Assembly (NCBI GenBank): GCA_029779995.1
Contig: JAKOZM010000521.1
Span: forward strand, 1-49,134
DNA: 49,134 bases
Direction: 5' to 3'
Origin: Actinomycetes bacterium
Lineage (GTDB): Bacteria > Actinomycetota > Actinomycetes > S36-B12 > UBA10799
Made by a program: the position numbers and the translations under genes. Below, in pieces: positions 40,204 to 49,134 of this stretch; positions within the stretch are counted from its first letter, which is position 1, and each line of letters starts with the position of its first letter. The notes beneath the pieces are model-generated. The model saw only the letters and a list, made by a program, of their open reading frames with translations, ran no database searches and was not told the DNA's origin.

Positions 40204-42058
40204 GAATCAGGCCTTTCAGCATTCGCCGCGTCTGCTCATCTGTGGAATAGAGGACTGTTCCCATCATCCCCCGGGTGAGCAGCACCTTGTAGACATTGCG
40301 CACGAATGTGTCGAACGATGCCGCCCCCCGGCCCTTAAAGGCGCCATCGCGAGACGCGCTCACGTCAGCCCGGAACTGGCCGTCTCGCCACAGCAGGTCA
40401 GGGCCGAGGATCACCCCGGACCAGTCGTACTCGAAGCCCTGCGCTGTGTACACGCAGCCCACCTGACCGAAGCCGCCGTCCTGTGTGGCCCACAGGGACC
40501 GACCGGGAGCGTCACCGTGCGCGCGTTCGTTCTTATTGTTCCAAGGTCGCGCCCACTGCCCGATCATCACGTCGTCAGGTAGCGGCTGACCGCGTTCGGC
40601 ATCGTGCCACGGCCAGCAGAACCCGGCCGTCATCCGGGCGCCGTACCCGCGCGCCAGACGCGACGCCAGGAAGTCCTCCAACTCCTGCGGGCTGTCAACC
40701 ACGCGCAGGGTGTAGTTGTCATCGCCGGTCCAGTCAACGGGCCCACCGTCGGCCAGGCCTAGTAGCCGCAGCACCCAGGTCTCGTAGGCCCGTGACCCGC
40801 CAGAGCGGAACTGCGCGTCGAGTTCCACCAGCTGGACATCCAGGCTGCGCCGAGCCGCTGCCTGCTTGATCTCGGCCACCGTCCCGATCTCGCCCGGGCG
40901 CACCACCTGGTGCTCGTCGAGCAGGAATACCGGGACCCGTGCCACATCGAGCAGTTCGTGAATCTGGGGCTGGGTCGAGCGCTTGGTGCGCGGCGTAAAG
41001 CGGTTGTTGCTGTTCTCGCGGATGCGGTGTGCCTCATCGAGGATGAGCACATCCAAGGAGTTCGGATCGTCGTGGGCGAACTGGTTGAAGTAGCCGAACA
41101 ACTGCTTGACGCGGGGCTGCCTGGCCCCTGCCACCTTGCGCAGCGTCTCTGTGAACGCCTTCGACCCGGTCGCGTGTTCGGCTGTGCGACCCGTCCGGTA
41201 CAGCTCCCCGAGTAGCGACAGGGCGATGACACTCTTGCCGCTTCCAGGGCCGCCGGTCACAATCACCACGGACTTGTGATCCCCCCTGATCGCCTTCGCG
41301 ACGGCATTCAGCACCATCCGATAGGCGACCTCCTGCTCGTCCAGCAGGACGAACTGCTCCTGTTGCTGGATCTCAGCGGCGGCCAACTTCATCAGCTGTT
41401 TGCTGGGAGCCGTGGCCGACGAGACCAGCGCATCGGCCGCGGGCGCACCCCCCGAACCTGCTGCGAAGCGGCTCTGCAGGTAGTCCAACCAGCGCCCGCG
41501 TTCGTCGCCAGTGAACAGCCTGCTCGTATCGGTCTCCGCCCGCTGGCGCAGGCTGGCCACACCGGCCTGCGTGGCGTTGTGCAGGTGGGCCGCCCCCCGA
41601 ATCCGGTCGCGATGCCCATCGAGAACGCGCACGAAGTCAGCCATGTAGTCGACATAGTTCTGCACCTGCCGGCCCGGGTGCAGAACGCACCGATCGCCGT
41701 AGGCGGCGACCCTCACCAACTCCACATCGTCGGGGTCCGCCTGCGCAGTCGACCACTGTTTGAGCTCCACCACCAGGTATGAGGGGTCACGGGTCTTCGG
41801 GTGTTCACCGCACACGATCACATCGGTGCGTTTGCTCGACAGCGGGAGGCGATGCTCGACCAGAACCTCGACATCCTCAAGCCCCGCGTCGCGCAGATCG
41901 GCCATCAGCACTGGCAGCGACGACTCCCAGGAGCGCACCTCGCTGGCAGGGGGCAGGTAGCCCTGGTCGATCCGGAACTGGCGAGTCAATCTCGGCACCG
42001 CGGTGTGAGCCAGCAACTCAGCCAGCATCGACTCCGCCGACGACCGCAACAACGGCAC
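40193..42058 (-). CDS. PD-(D/E)XK-like nuclease fused to DUF2075/Schlafen-3-type helicase
   Basis: A 621-aa protein. GTG 42058 is chosen because the family-like N-terminus (VPLLRSSAESMLAELL...) begins there. Residues 65-102 hold a nuclease-like core: 'RTDVIVCG' (D79) and 'SYLVVELKQWS' (E98, K100). The helicase part has Walker A 'GGPGSGKS' (268-275), Walker B 'VLILDEAHRI' (336-345), 'FLLDEHQVVRPGEIG' as the next motif and 'QFRSGGSRAYETW', then 'GCVYTAQGFEYDWSGVIL' near the C-terminus. This is the DUF2075 domain plan (PF09848-type). Proteins with this plan are found in restriction or defence settings, but the target is unknown. It is coupled to a MazG-like gene. Confidence 0.87.
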   Translation of the reverse strand: MPLLRSSAESMLAELLAHTAVPRLTRQFRIDQGYLPPASEVRSWESSLPVLMADLRDAGLEDVEVLVEHRLPLSSKRTDVIVCGEHPKTRDPSYLVVELKQWSTAQADPDDVELVRVAAYGDRCVLHPGRQVQNYVDYMADFVRVLDGHRDRIRGAAHLHNATQAGVASLRQRAETDTSRLFTGDERGRWLDYLQSRFAAGSGGAPAADALVSSATAPSKQLMKLAAAEIQQQEQFVLLDEQEVAYRMVLNAVAKAIRGDHKSVVIVTGGPGSGKSVIALSLLGELYRTGRTAEHATGSKAFTETLRKVAGARQPRVKQLFGYFNQFAHDDPNSLDVLILDEAHRIRENSNNRFTPRTKRSTQPQIHELLDVARVPVFLLDEHQVVRPGEIGTVAEIKQAAARRSLDVQLVELDAQFRSGGSRAYETWVLRLLGLADGGPVDWTGDDNYTLRVVDSPQELEDFLASRLARGYGARMTAGFCWPWHDAERGQPLPDDVMIGQWARPWNNKNERAHGDAPGRSLWATQDGGFGQVGCVYTAQGFEYDWSGVILGPDLLWRDGQFRADVSASRDGAFKGRGAASFDTFVRNVYKVLLTRGMMGTVLYSTDEQTRRMLKGLIRDD

Positions 42059-42200
42059 ACCACACCCCGCGAGCACGAAGAGACTCCGTGCGGTTGGGAG
42101 CGTGTCCTGCCATCGGCGAGGAAGCCCGTCGGGCCGCAACCTGACCTGTTCAGGGTAGTCGCTGGGGTCGTGGGGCGGTCAAGGCCGTCACGCGACTCCA

Positions 42201-43397
42201 TTACGGCATGGCCGAGACCCCACGCGCTCGGTCGGCCTCCCGCAATACGAACGCCTCGGGAGCCAACCCGGCGGCGCGCGGGGCGGGTGACAGCTCCAGG
42301 CGCCGCAGCATGAGCCACTGGTCCTGCGATGGGCCCGGCTCGACGACCCAGACCATCTCACCAGCAGGCGGCATGGCACCGAGTCCCAGCGTGAGCGGGA
42401 TCGACTTCCAGGCGTATGCCATCAGCAGCAGCACTGCGCCCACCGTTACCACCACGAGCAGCGCGGTGGGGACCAAACCGCTCGCTGCTCGCAGCGTGGT
42501 GGCGATCAGGCCCAGAGTGGCGAAGTACACGACGAATGAGGCCATCAGAACCCCCGCGACCGTGTTGTGCCGTGCGTACCCCTGGTTCTCCCACGTCCTG
42601 CGCTTGAGGATCGTGAGCCACAACGGCCCCGACGCGATGAGCGCAGCCGCGAGAGCTGCGGAAACCGCCACGACCGCCAGGGTGGAGGTGGCCGCGTCGC
42701 CGGTGAGTGCGGACAGCGGGCCTGCCGTCGCGAAGATCCCAGTGAACAGCGACGCCGCCAGGCCCACGTTGGAGGCCCAGTTGTCCTTGAAGTTCCAATC
42801 CGAGGAGATGCCGGGCAGGTTGTCATCCAGATGATCCCAGAACTGCTTCGACCAGAGCTTGGTCAGGATTGCCCGCCCATCTGCGGCGCGAAAGCGGGCG
42901 CGCAGCGTCTCATTGCCCAACGGAAACGCCAGCCACGTGAGATAGGGCGGGATCACCGCAACGAGGGCGGCGAAGCCCACCAGGAACAACCACAGAACTC
43001 CCCAGTCAGTGCCTGGGACATCCTCCACGGTCAGAGCGAGCGGCACCGGGACAGCCTGCGTCTGCCGACCTGACACCGCGACCAGCGTGGCGGTCAGCTC
43101 AGCGCTCAGCGCGCCACGTTCCGCGGGACATTCGGCCAGTTCGAAGCTCACATCGGACGTGGATCGGGCCTCGAGGACCGGTGCACCCACCGCCTGGCAG
43201 GTGCCCGCGGTGAGCGAGAGCACGGCCATGGACCGCGTCGGGTTCGACACCTCCACCGTGACAGTGAGCGAACCATCATCACGGTAGGCCGTCACGGAGG
43301 GGTCGGCCACGATCAGCCCAGACGGCGCCGCAAATGCCGGACCGGCACCGACGACACCCATCAGCACGCACACCACAAGAAATGTCAGCTTGGACAC
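42201..43397 (-). CDS. Secreted-domain membrane protein of unknown family
   Basis: A 398-aa protein. GTG 43397 has GGGAG five bases upstream and begins a signal peptide (TFLVVCVLMGVVGAGPAFAA); an ATG 15 bases earlier is possible. The outer domain (25-125) is a beta-sandwich with two Cys (LTAGTCQAVG, LAECPAERG), like Ig-type domains ('TVTVEVSNPTRSMAVLSLT'). A TM helix is near 135-158. A cytosolic loop of about 60 residues is rich in Trp/Lys/Asp (TKLWSKQFWDHLDDNLPGIS). Four more helices lie between 210 and 335. The C-terminus (about 345-398) is cytosolic. No named family. Confidence 0.7.
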   Translation of the reverse strand: MSKLTFLVVCVLMGVVGAGPAFAAPSGLIVADPSVTAYRDDGSLTVTVEVSNPTRSMAVLSLTAGTCQAVGAPVLEARSTSDVSFELAECPAERGALSAELTATLVAVSGRQTQAVPVPLALTVEDVPGTDWGVLWLFLVGFAALVAVIPPYLTWLAFPLGNETLRARFRAADGRAILTKLWSKQFWDHLDDNLPGISSDWNFKDNWASNVGLAASLFTGIFATAGPLSALTGDAATSTLAVVAVSAALAAALIASGPLWLTILKRRTWENQGYARHNTVAGVLMASFVVYFATLGLIATTLRAASGLVPTALLVVVTVGAVLLLMAYAWKSIPLTLGLGAMPPAGEMVWVVEPGPSQDQWLMLRRLELSPAPRAAGLAPEAFVLREADRARGVSAMP

Positions 43398-43494
43398 GGC
43401 GACTCCCGGCATCGGCTCACTTCATGCTAGTCCCGCGCGGCAGTCCCGAAACAGATCCCGCGGCAAGGGACCCGCCGGGGCACCCAGTGCTCTT

Positions 43495-45276
43495 TCATGA
43501 GGAGTAGAGCGCGTCAATCTCGATGGCGAAGTCCTTGACCACGACCTCCCGCTTGAGCTTTTGGGTCGGAGTGAGGTGTCCGGAGGTCTCCGTGAAGTCT
43601 GCGTCCAGCAGCCGCCAGGACCGGATGGACTCAGCCCTGGACACAGCCGCGTTCGCATCGTCGACGGCCGCCTGGATCTCGGCATGCAGGTCCGGATCAT
43701 CGCGCAGTTCTGCCACCGTGCGCCCGGACTTCTTGTTCGCGACCGCCCACGCCGCCAACGCGTCAGGTTCGAGAGTAAGCAGCGCGCCGATGAACGGCCG
43801 GCCCTCGCCGACGACCATCGTCGGGCCGATCAGATTGTGCGCCTGCATCCGGTCCTGCAGGACTGCCGGCGCCACATTCTTTCCGCCGGAGGTAACGATG
43901 ATCTCCTTCTGACGGCCCGTGATCTGCAGGAAACCGTCCATATCCAACGCGCCGACATCTCCGGTGTGGAACCACCCGTCGCTGTCGATCGCTGCTGCCG
44001 TCGCCGCCGGGTTGTTGTGGTAGCGGGCCATGACGTGTGGGCCTCGCAGCCAGACCTCCCCGTCGTCGGCGATCCGCACCGCTGTGCCGGGCATCGGCTG
44101 GCCGACTGTTCCGATCCGGGAGTTGTCGGCGCGGTTGAACGTGCCCGACGCCGTGGTCTCCGTGAGCCCGTACCCCTCCATGACCGTCATTCCGATGCCG
44201 GCGAAGAAGCTCCCGAGACGCTCACCGAGACTGGCTCCCCCGGTGATAGCGAATCGCAACTGACCACCAGCGGCCGCGTGGATGCGGGAGTACACGAGCC
44301 GGGAAAAGAGGAAATGCTCCGCGCGTAGGCGCAGCGACGGCCCTTGCGCGTGAGTGGCCCGGCCGTATTCCATCGCGACTTTCGCAGCCCGTTCGAAGAT
44401 GCGCCCCTTGCCTTGCGCGTGGGCCTTCTGCTGCGCGGCGTTGAAGATCTTCTCGAAGATTCGAGGAACCCCGACGAGGAAGGTTGGTCGTACGGTGAGC
44501 ATGTCGGCGGGCAACTGCGCAGGTTTGGGACAGTGGGCGACCTGCATTCCGCCGAGCGCACAGTAGACCTGCGCGCCGCGACCCAGGACGTGGGCGGTCG
44601 GCAGGAACATGACGGTGCGAGCGCCAGGGGTCGTGACGACCGGACCGGTTGTGGCGACCAGAGTCTGCACGACGAACATGAGGTTCTCGTGGGTGAGCAC
44701 GCAGCCCCTCGGACGACCCGTCGTGCCTGAGGTGTAGACGATGGTCGCTATGTCCTGCGGCGACGCGGCAGCCAGTCGCTGATCGATGACGGCGTCCTCG
44801 ACGTGGGCGCCCTCTTCGGCGAGGGCAGCCAGCAGGCCCTCGTCGAAACGCCAGAGCGGCGGTGCCTGTCCGTTGCCCACGCGCTCAGCGGCATTCGCTG
44901 TGTCGACGACCACCGCGGTTGCCGCGCTATCGGCCAGGATCCACTCGATCTGTTCTGCGGAGGAGGAATCGTAGATCGGCACAGCGAACGCGCCGATGGA
45001 CCACAGCGCGAAGTCAAGCACCGCCCACTCGTAGCTGGTGGACGCCAGAATCGCGACCGGGGCACCGGCTTCGACTCCGCGAGTGACCAATCCCTTGGCG
45101 ACGGCGCGGACCTGGTCGTTGAACTCCCGTGCGGTGACGTCGGTCCAGCCGTCCCCGGATCTGATCAGGTACATGGGGTGATCAGGGCGGGTGCGGGCGT
45201 TGTCCCCCGGAATCCCCCCAGCTGTCGCTGTGACGGGCAGGTCTATCGCTGCCGGAACTTCAAGCACTCGGGGCAT
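43495..45276 (-). CDS. Long-chain acyl-CoA synthetase (AMP-forming, FadD15 type)
   Basis: A 593-aa protein. ATG 45276 has GAGGAG five bases upstream. AMP-binding motifs are complete: P-loop-like 'IVYTSGTTGRPRGCVLTHEN', 'FLPTAHVLGRG', A5 'MEGYGLTETTA', A7 'DGWFHTGDVGALD' and A8 'GRQKEIIVTSGGKNVAP' followed by the helical C-terminal domain with the lysine in 'TPTQKLKREVV'. Length matches the FadD15 group. It should activate long-chain fatty acids to acyl-CoA via an acyl-adenylate, at the inner face of the membrane. It has its own promoter region (TAGGCT near 45312-45317) and no operon partner. Confidence 0.94.
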   Translation of the reverse strand: MPRVLEVPAAIDLPVTATAGGIPGDNARTRPDHPMYLIRSGDGWTDVTAREFNDQVRAVAKGLVTRGVEAGAPVAILASTSYEWAVLDFALWSIGAFAVPIYDSSSAEQIEWILADSAATAVVVDTANAAERVGNGQAPPLWRFDEGLLAALAEEGAHVEDAVIDQRLAAASPQDIATIVYTSGTTGRPRGCVLTHENLMFVVQTLVATTGPVVTTPGARTVMFLPTAHVLGRGAQVYCALGGMQVAHCPKPAQLPADMLTVRPTFLVGVPRIFEKIFNAAQQKAHAQGKGRIFERAAKVAMEYGRATHAQGPSLRLRAEHFLFSRLVYSRIHAAAGGQLRFAITGGASLGERLGSFFAGIGMTVMEGYGLTETTASGTFNRADNSRIGTVGQPMPGTAVRIADDGEVWLRGPHVMARYHNNPAATAAAIDSDGWFHTGDVGALDMDGFLQITGRQKEIIVTSGGKNVAPAVLQDRMQAHNLIGPTMVVGEGRPFIGALLTLEPDALAAWAVANKKSGRTVAELRDDPDLHAEIQAAVDDANAAVSRAESIRSWRLLDADFTETSGHLTPTQKLKREVVVKDFAIEIDALYSS

Positions 45277-45611
45277 GATGTCTCCTCACCGCATGGGTGT
45301 CCTACTCCAGCCTAGTCGTATCGGTCATGTTGCGAGGATGGTTCAATCGCTGACATTCCGGCCCCGCGACCTCCTGGTGGAAGCATCTGCACATCTGGCT
45401 GAGGCCAGCGCCGGGGTTGCTTCCTGTCCATCACGAATGCCCTGCACGCTGGGGCCCGCAGCTCAGGCCATCCGGGCCGCCGACGAGGTGATGCGGCGCA
45501 CCTACTGCCGGCATTCGCCCGGTCTACGCCGAGGCACTGGGTGCCGATCGTGACTCGCACCGGTTCGAGAGGACGAAGTGGCGGTTGCCTCAATGTCCCG
45601 CGCCGAGGCCC
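45277..45611. other. Intergenic stretch between fadD-type and hydrolase genes
   Basis: It holds the probable promoter of the acyl-CoA synthetase (minus strand, around 45310). The rest shows no gene-like frame; an apparent plus-strand open frame at 45191-45553 is a shadow of the synthetase start. Confidence 0.4.
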
Positions 45612-45617
45612 TACCGT
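45612..45617 (+). promoter_or_regulatory. Putative -10 box, leaderless start of the hydrolase
   Basis: TACCGT ends six bases before ATG 45624; no Shine-Dalgarno is present. Confidence 0.45.
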
Positions 45618-45623
45618 GGACCT

Positions 45624-46400
45624 ATGCCATCGAGCCTGCGACCCAGCGATCCCCGCGTGCAATACGTCGGGGACCTGGCCTACACCGATGAGGGCACCGG
45701 CGACGTGACGATCGTCGCCATCCCAGGACTGCCTGGCAGCGGCCGGGACTACCGCTGGCTCGCGCCCGCCCTCAGCGGCCACCACCGAGTAATCCGGGTA
45801 GACCCGCCTGGCTACGGTGCCTCGCCGAGAACCAACTGGGCTGGGATGACGACTGCTGACCGCGCCGCCGCCGTGTGCGAGGTGATCGACCACCTCGAGG
45901 TCTCGCAGGCCGTGCTCATCGGGCACTCGGCGGGAGGTGCCGTCGTCGCCCACATCGCGGCGCACCGTCCGGACCTCGGCGTGGCCTGCGTGATGATCTC
46001 TTCGACAGGGCCGACCGCGCACCTTGCCCGCGCGCCGATGCAACTGCTCGCCCAACCGCTGCGCCTTGCACCAGTACGGACCCTGCTGGCCCCGGCCATT
46101 CGCCGGCTGTACTCGATGCAGGGATTCCCGCGCTACCTGAGCGACGACGAGCGGGCCTTCGCTCTGCTCGATGCTGCGGCCTTTGACTTTGGCCAGCACC
46201 GAGCCAACCTCGCCGGTATGCAGGCCCCCACGATGGTGGTCTGGGCCACCGACGATCCGGTGATCCCCGCCGGCACCTTCCGAGCGCTCGCCGATGCCGT
46301 ACCGGCCGGCCCGCGCCTGGAGTTCCCCGACGGTGGCCACAACGTGCAGAAGACCCACGCCGTCCAGATCGCTGACGTCATCACGGCGTTCGTGGGCTGA
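45624..46400 (+). CDS. Alpha/beta hydrolase
   Basis: A 258-aa protein. ATG 45624 is preferred over an upstream TTG. The oxyanion-hole block is 'IVAIPGLPGSGRDYRWLAPA', then 'VIRVDPPGYGASP'. The nucleophile elbow is 'GHSAGG' (Ser), the acid is in 'VVWATDDPVIP' (Asp), and the His is in 'FPDGGHNVQ'. All three triad residues are present. The cap region between 140 and 195 is Leu/Arg-rich. The family includes esterases, epoxide hydrolases and haloperoxidase-like enzymes, so the substrate is open. It converges with the helicase gene. Confidence 0.9.
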   Translation: MPSSLRPSDPRVQYVGDLAYTDEGTGDVTIVAIPGLPGSGRDYRWLAPALSGHHRVIRVDPPGYGASPRTNWAGMTTADRAAAVCEVIDHLEVSQAVLIGHSAGGAVVAHIAAHRPDLGVACVMISSTGPTAHLARAPMQLLAQPLRLAPVRTLLAPAIRRLYSMQGFPRYLSDDERAFALLDAAAFDFGQHRANLAGMQAPTMVVWATDDPVIPAGTFRALADAVPAGPRLEFPDGGHNVQKTHAVQIADVITAFVG

Positions 46401-46409
46401 ACGACCGGG

Positions 46410-49133
46410 TCAGCGCGCCACCACCGATGCGACGCTGAAGACTTCGCCCGGCATCCGGCGCTTCAACCGCCACGTGATCGCAATCGGCCGTTCGCCGCGG
46501 TGCTCCTCGTACGCCAGTGGCCCAAGGCACATGAACGGCATTGCCCCCAGTTCGTCCTGCGGTCGTTCCCGCACGAAGAGCAATACCTGGGTGCCCAGTT
46601 GATCGTGATGCAGGTATCGCTGACCGGTGGGGGATTCGACGCGAGTGGCGTTCTGAGACTCCCAGTGGAATCGGTCGGGTGAGATCGCGAAGTCCCGGTA
46701 CATCGTCGTCGGGGAGAAATCCGCCTCGCTCTTGCGCAGGTTGACCAGCAGTGCGTCGGTGCGTGTCTGCTCCGCCCAGATGACGCCCGTCGCATGGCCC
46801 CGGGCTGATCGTGTCAGGGAGGCCCAATCGAGGGCGGCCAGGATCTCCTCCCGGCGGTAACGCGCATGGCTGAACACGGGCACCGCTTGCAGTCGCTCGC
46901 CCAACGACTGCGGGGTGTGGCGCGCACGGTCGCTGGTCAGAGCCAGCAGTTCCCGCAGTTCCACGCAGACGCCCGGGTGCATACGCAGGAAACCCAACCC
47001 TTCCTCATAGGTCGCGAATCCACCTCGATCCGGCCACAGCGTGAAGAAGAGCATCCGGGCCAGTCGCTGCTCTCGAGCGCCGAGATCGTCGTAGTGCGGC
47101 GCCTCCGACGCGGTGAGTTGCGCATAAAGGTGGGCACGCTCCGGATCGTCCACGTGGGACAGCGTCTTTGCCCGTTTCAGGAGCGCCGCCTCGGCTTCAC
47201 CGCCAGCGGGCGTTGTCAGCCCCGCCGCCCGACGCAGCGAGGTCCACGAGCCGACCCGGTAAATGTCCTCGAGATCGCGGCCTGACTCGGCCAAGAAGTG
47301 CGCCAAAGATACGTCGCCGTACGAGCGCAACTCGGCAGCCAGCCCTTTACCCGTCAACCTCAGTTGCTGCCGGACGTTGTCTAGGACGATCTTCTGCGCC
47401 ACCCGATCCAGCACGATTTGCGAACCGGAGGGCAGGAAGGGGAAACCCTGCTCGATCTGGCGTTCCAACGTCTTGCGTCCACCACCCAGCAACCCGCGGT
47501 AGCGCACGTCGAAGCGGAACTCACGGCGTTGCTGGCCGATGAAGTCCAGCACCGTCAGAACCGCCTTTCCCTGCGAGCGACGCAGTCCGCGCCCGAGTTG
47601 CTGCAAGAACAAGGTGGCGCTCTGCGTGGGTCGCAGGAACAAGGCCGTGTCCACCTGCGGGATGTCGAGACCCTCATTGAACAGGTCCGCCGCGAAGACC
47701 ACATTTACCCGCATCTGCCGCAGATCCTCAAGCGCCTCGTCGCGGGCCGCATCGGAGGTCTGCCCGGACACGGCCACGGCAGGGATTCCCGCCTGCCGGA
47801 ACACCTGGGCCATGTACTGCGCGTGGGCGACGGAAACGCAGAACCCAAGAGCGCGCATACGGTGAACGTCGGTGACCTTGTCCCGCAGCTCACTGAGCAC
47901 CTTGGCCGCGCGGGCATCGTTGCCGGTGTAGACGCGGTCCAGGCCCGCGGTGTCGTACGTCCCGCGCTTCCATTCGACGCCGCTGAGGTCGACGTCGTCA
48001 GCAACCCCGAAGTAGTGGAACGGGACCAGTAGGTCGTCGGCCAAGGCATCCCACAGGCGCTGCTCGAACGCCGTGCGATCACCGAAGAAGGATCGGACGT
48101 CGGTGCCGTCAGCTCGCTCCGGTGTTGCCGTCAGGCCGAGGAGTTCGCGGGGCCGTACATGGTCCAGCAGCCGCTGATAGGTGGCTGCCTGCGCGTGGTG
48201 GAACTCGTCGATGACGACAACGTCGAAGTGATCGGGGAGCAGGCGCTCGACGCCATACGAGGACAGCGACTGGATGCTGGCGAAGACGTGCTGCCACCGT
48301 TCCGGGCGGGCACCACCCACGTAGCTCTCCCCGAAGGTGGCATCGGCCAGCACTTCGCGATACGTGTGCAGGGACTGTTCGAGGATCTCCTTGCGGTGCG
48401 CGACGAAGAGCAGGCGAGGCCGCCGCGTGGGGTCAGCGGCGATGCGTTTGTAATCCAGCGCTGCGACCACCGTCTTGCCCGTGCCGGTAGCGGCCACGAC
48501 GAGGTTGCGGTGCCGGTCATGGATGCGGCGTTCGGTCTCCAGCGCCTCCAAGATCTGCTCCTGATGCGGAAATGGACGCACCTCTAGACCGGAAAGGCTG
48601 ATGCGGGCAGCGCTGCTGCCCGAGCCACCCGCACGGCGCAGAGCCCGCTCAAGGAGATCACCATTGGCGGTTGGGTCGTAGCCGGTGAACGCCGGATCGG
48701 ACCAGTAAGTGTCGAAGGTGGCGGCGAACTTGCGGATGAGTTGCGGGGTCGCGATCCCAGACAGGCGCACGTTCCACTCCAGGCCGTCGACCAGCGCCGA
48801 CCGGGAGAGGTTGGAGCTGCCGACAAACGCTGTGTCGAAACCGGAATGACGCCGGAAGAGCCAAGCCTTCGCGTGCAGGCGCGTGGACTTCTCCTCGTAG
48901 GTGATCCGGACGTCAGCGTTGAAGCGCTTGACGAGTTCGTCCAACGCTCGGCGTTCGGTGGCACCCATGTAGGTGGTGGTGATGACCCGGAACGGCACCC
49001 CCCGGTCGCGCAGTTCGAGCAACTGCTCCTCAATGACGCGCAGGCCGTGCCACTTGATGAACGCGCACAGCAGGTCGACCCGGTCGGCACTGGCCAATTC
49101 GGCGCGCAGCTCCGCTCCAAGGGTCGGTTCCTC
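46410..49133 (-). CDS. PLD-nuclease / SF2 helicase / DUF3427 protein (5' end outside window)
   Basis: At least 908 residues, with no start inside the window: the frame stays open to the right edge. The N-terminal part has a phospholipase-D-type motif 'RLHAKAWLF' (HxK) followed by 'FVGSSNLSRSALVDGLEWN'. Then comes an SF2 helicase: Walker A 'AATGTGKTV', motif II 'VIDEFHHAQ' (DEFH in place of DEAH), 'LGLTATPERADG', and motif VI 'QQLGRGLRRSQGK'. The C-terminal 250 residues contain 'HATGVIWAEQT', 'YRDFAISPDRFHWESQNAT' and 'QVLLFVRE', the DUF3427 domain. Proteins with this plan can act as stand-alone restriction-type or DNA-repair enzymes. The last gene of the window, so its operon cannot be seen. 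Confidence 0.9.
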   Translation of the reverse strand, partial: EEPTLGAELRAELASADRVDLLCAFIKWHGLRVIEEQLLELRDRGVPFRVITTTYMGATERRALDELVKRFNADVRITYEEKSTRLHAKAWLFRRHSGFDTAFVGSSNLSRSALVDGLEWNVRLSGIATPQLIRKFAATFDTYWSDPAFTGYDPTANGDLLERALRRAGGSGSSAARISLSGLEVRPFPHQEQILEALETERRIHDRHRNLVVAATGTGKTVVAALDYKRIAADPTRRPRLLFVAHRKEILEQSLHTYREVLADATFGESYVGGARPERWQHVFASIQSLSSYGVERLLPDHFDVVVIDEFHHAQAATYQRLLDHVRPRELLGLTATPERADGTDVRSFFGDRTAFEQRLWDALADDLLVPFHYFGVADDVDLSGVEWKRGTYDTAGLDRVYTGNDARAAKVLSELRDKVTDVHRMRALGFCVSVAHAQYMAQVFRQAGIPAVAVSGQTSDAARDEALEDLRQMRVNVVFAADLFNEGLDIPQVDTALFLRPTQSATLFLQQLGRGLRRSQGKAVLTVLDFIGQQRREFRFDVRYRGLLGGGRKTLERQIEQGFPFLPSGSQIVLDRVAQKIVLDNVRQQLRLTGKGLAAELRSYGDVSLAHFLAESGRDLEDIYRVGSWTSLRRAAGLTTPAGGEAEAALLKRAKTLSHVDDPERAHLYAQLTASEAPHYDDLGAREQRLARMLFFTLWPDRGGFATYEEGLGFLRMHPGVCVELRELLALTSDRARHTPQSLGERLQAVPVFSHARYRREEILAALDWASLTRSARGHATGVIWAEQTRTDALLVNLRKSEADFSPTTMYRDFAISPDRFHWESQNATRVESPTGQRYLHHDQLGTQVLLFVRERPQDELGAMPFMCLGPLAYEEHRGERPIAITWRLKRRMPGEVFSVASVVAR

Positions 49134-49134
49134 C

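Noticed and set aside
45312..46358. 348-codon minus-strand ORF opposite the hydrolase
   Set aside because: Shadow ORF caused by high GC; the plus strand has the full catalytic triad.

Overview
The window is high-GC DNA with GTG and TTG starts, overlapping genes and several start codons that look leaderless. The proteins fit an actinobacterium: a DUF6777-like protein, a DUF6326-like protein, a tubulin-like/GTPase cluster, CAP-domain proteins with Ig-like tails, and a FadD15-type acyl-CoA ligase. I cannot name the genus. No rRNA, tRNA or CRISPR array was seen.

Left part (1-23.7 kb). The centre is a ten-gene minus-strand operon running from about 19666 down to 2618. In transcription order it encodes a small Trp-rich membrane protein, a secreted/anchored vWA protein, a tubulin-like NTPase of 1177 aa, an 878-aa membrane protein, a six-TM protein with a Trp-rich tail, an FN3-like protein, a GAP1-type GTPase-associated protein, a cytosolic vWA protein, a TRAFAC/double-GTPase-type GTPase with Zn-binding cysteines, and a Zn-ribbon/TM protein. 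Most junctions overlap or lie within a few bases. Small genes on both sides encode further Zn-ribbon proteins, mostly 'Zn ribbon - TM - extracellular domain', with different outer domains (peptidoglycan-binding-like, NTF2-like, a shared Cys-containing domain). I read this as an envelope-spanning complex in which a tubulin-like protein and a GTPase with its regulator connect to adhesion-type domains. The families are known from comparative genomics, but the biochemical role of the whole assembly is, to my knowledge, not established. A lipoprotein polysaccharide deacetylase and a YbjN-like protein lie next to it. The left edge holds the start of an IS30-type transposase that appears to have cut off the C-terminus of a Zn-ribbon gene.

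Middle (23.7-32.4 kb). This stretch holds remnants of mobile and defence genes: a broken DUF2075/Schlafen-3-type helicase, a scrap of IS256-type transposase and a frameshifted IS110-type transposase. Next come large secreted proteins (RCC1 beta-propeller, two CAP-domain proteins). A DUF433-DUF5615 toxin-antitoxin pair follows, whose toxin gene is split by a 130-bp internal inversion. After that come a 29-codon ORF with a strong ribosome site and an intrinsic terminator.

Right part (32.4-49.1 kb). This is more ordinary genome: membrane proteins, an NmrA-like epimerase, an FG-GAP propeller protein, a NarL-type two-component pair, a DUF6919-like protein, a MazG-like pyrophosphohydrolase overlapping a PD-(D/E)XK-like nuclease/DUF2075 helicase (possible defence pair), a sensor-like membrane protein, an acyl-CoA synthetase, an alpha/beta hydrolase, and a PLD-nuclease/SF2 helicase/DUF3427 protein that runs off the right edge.
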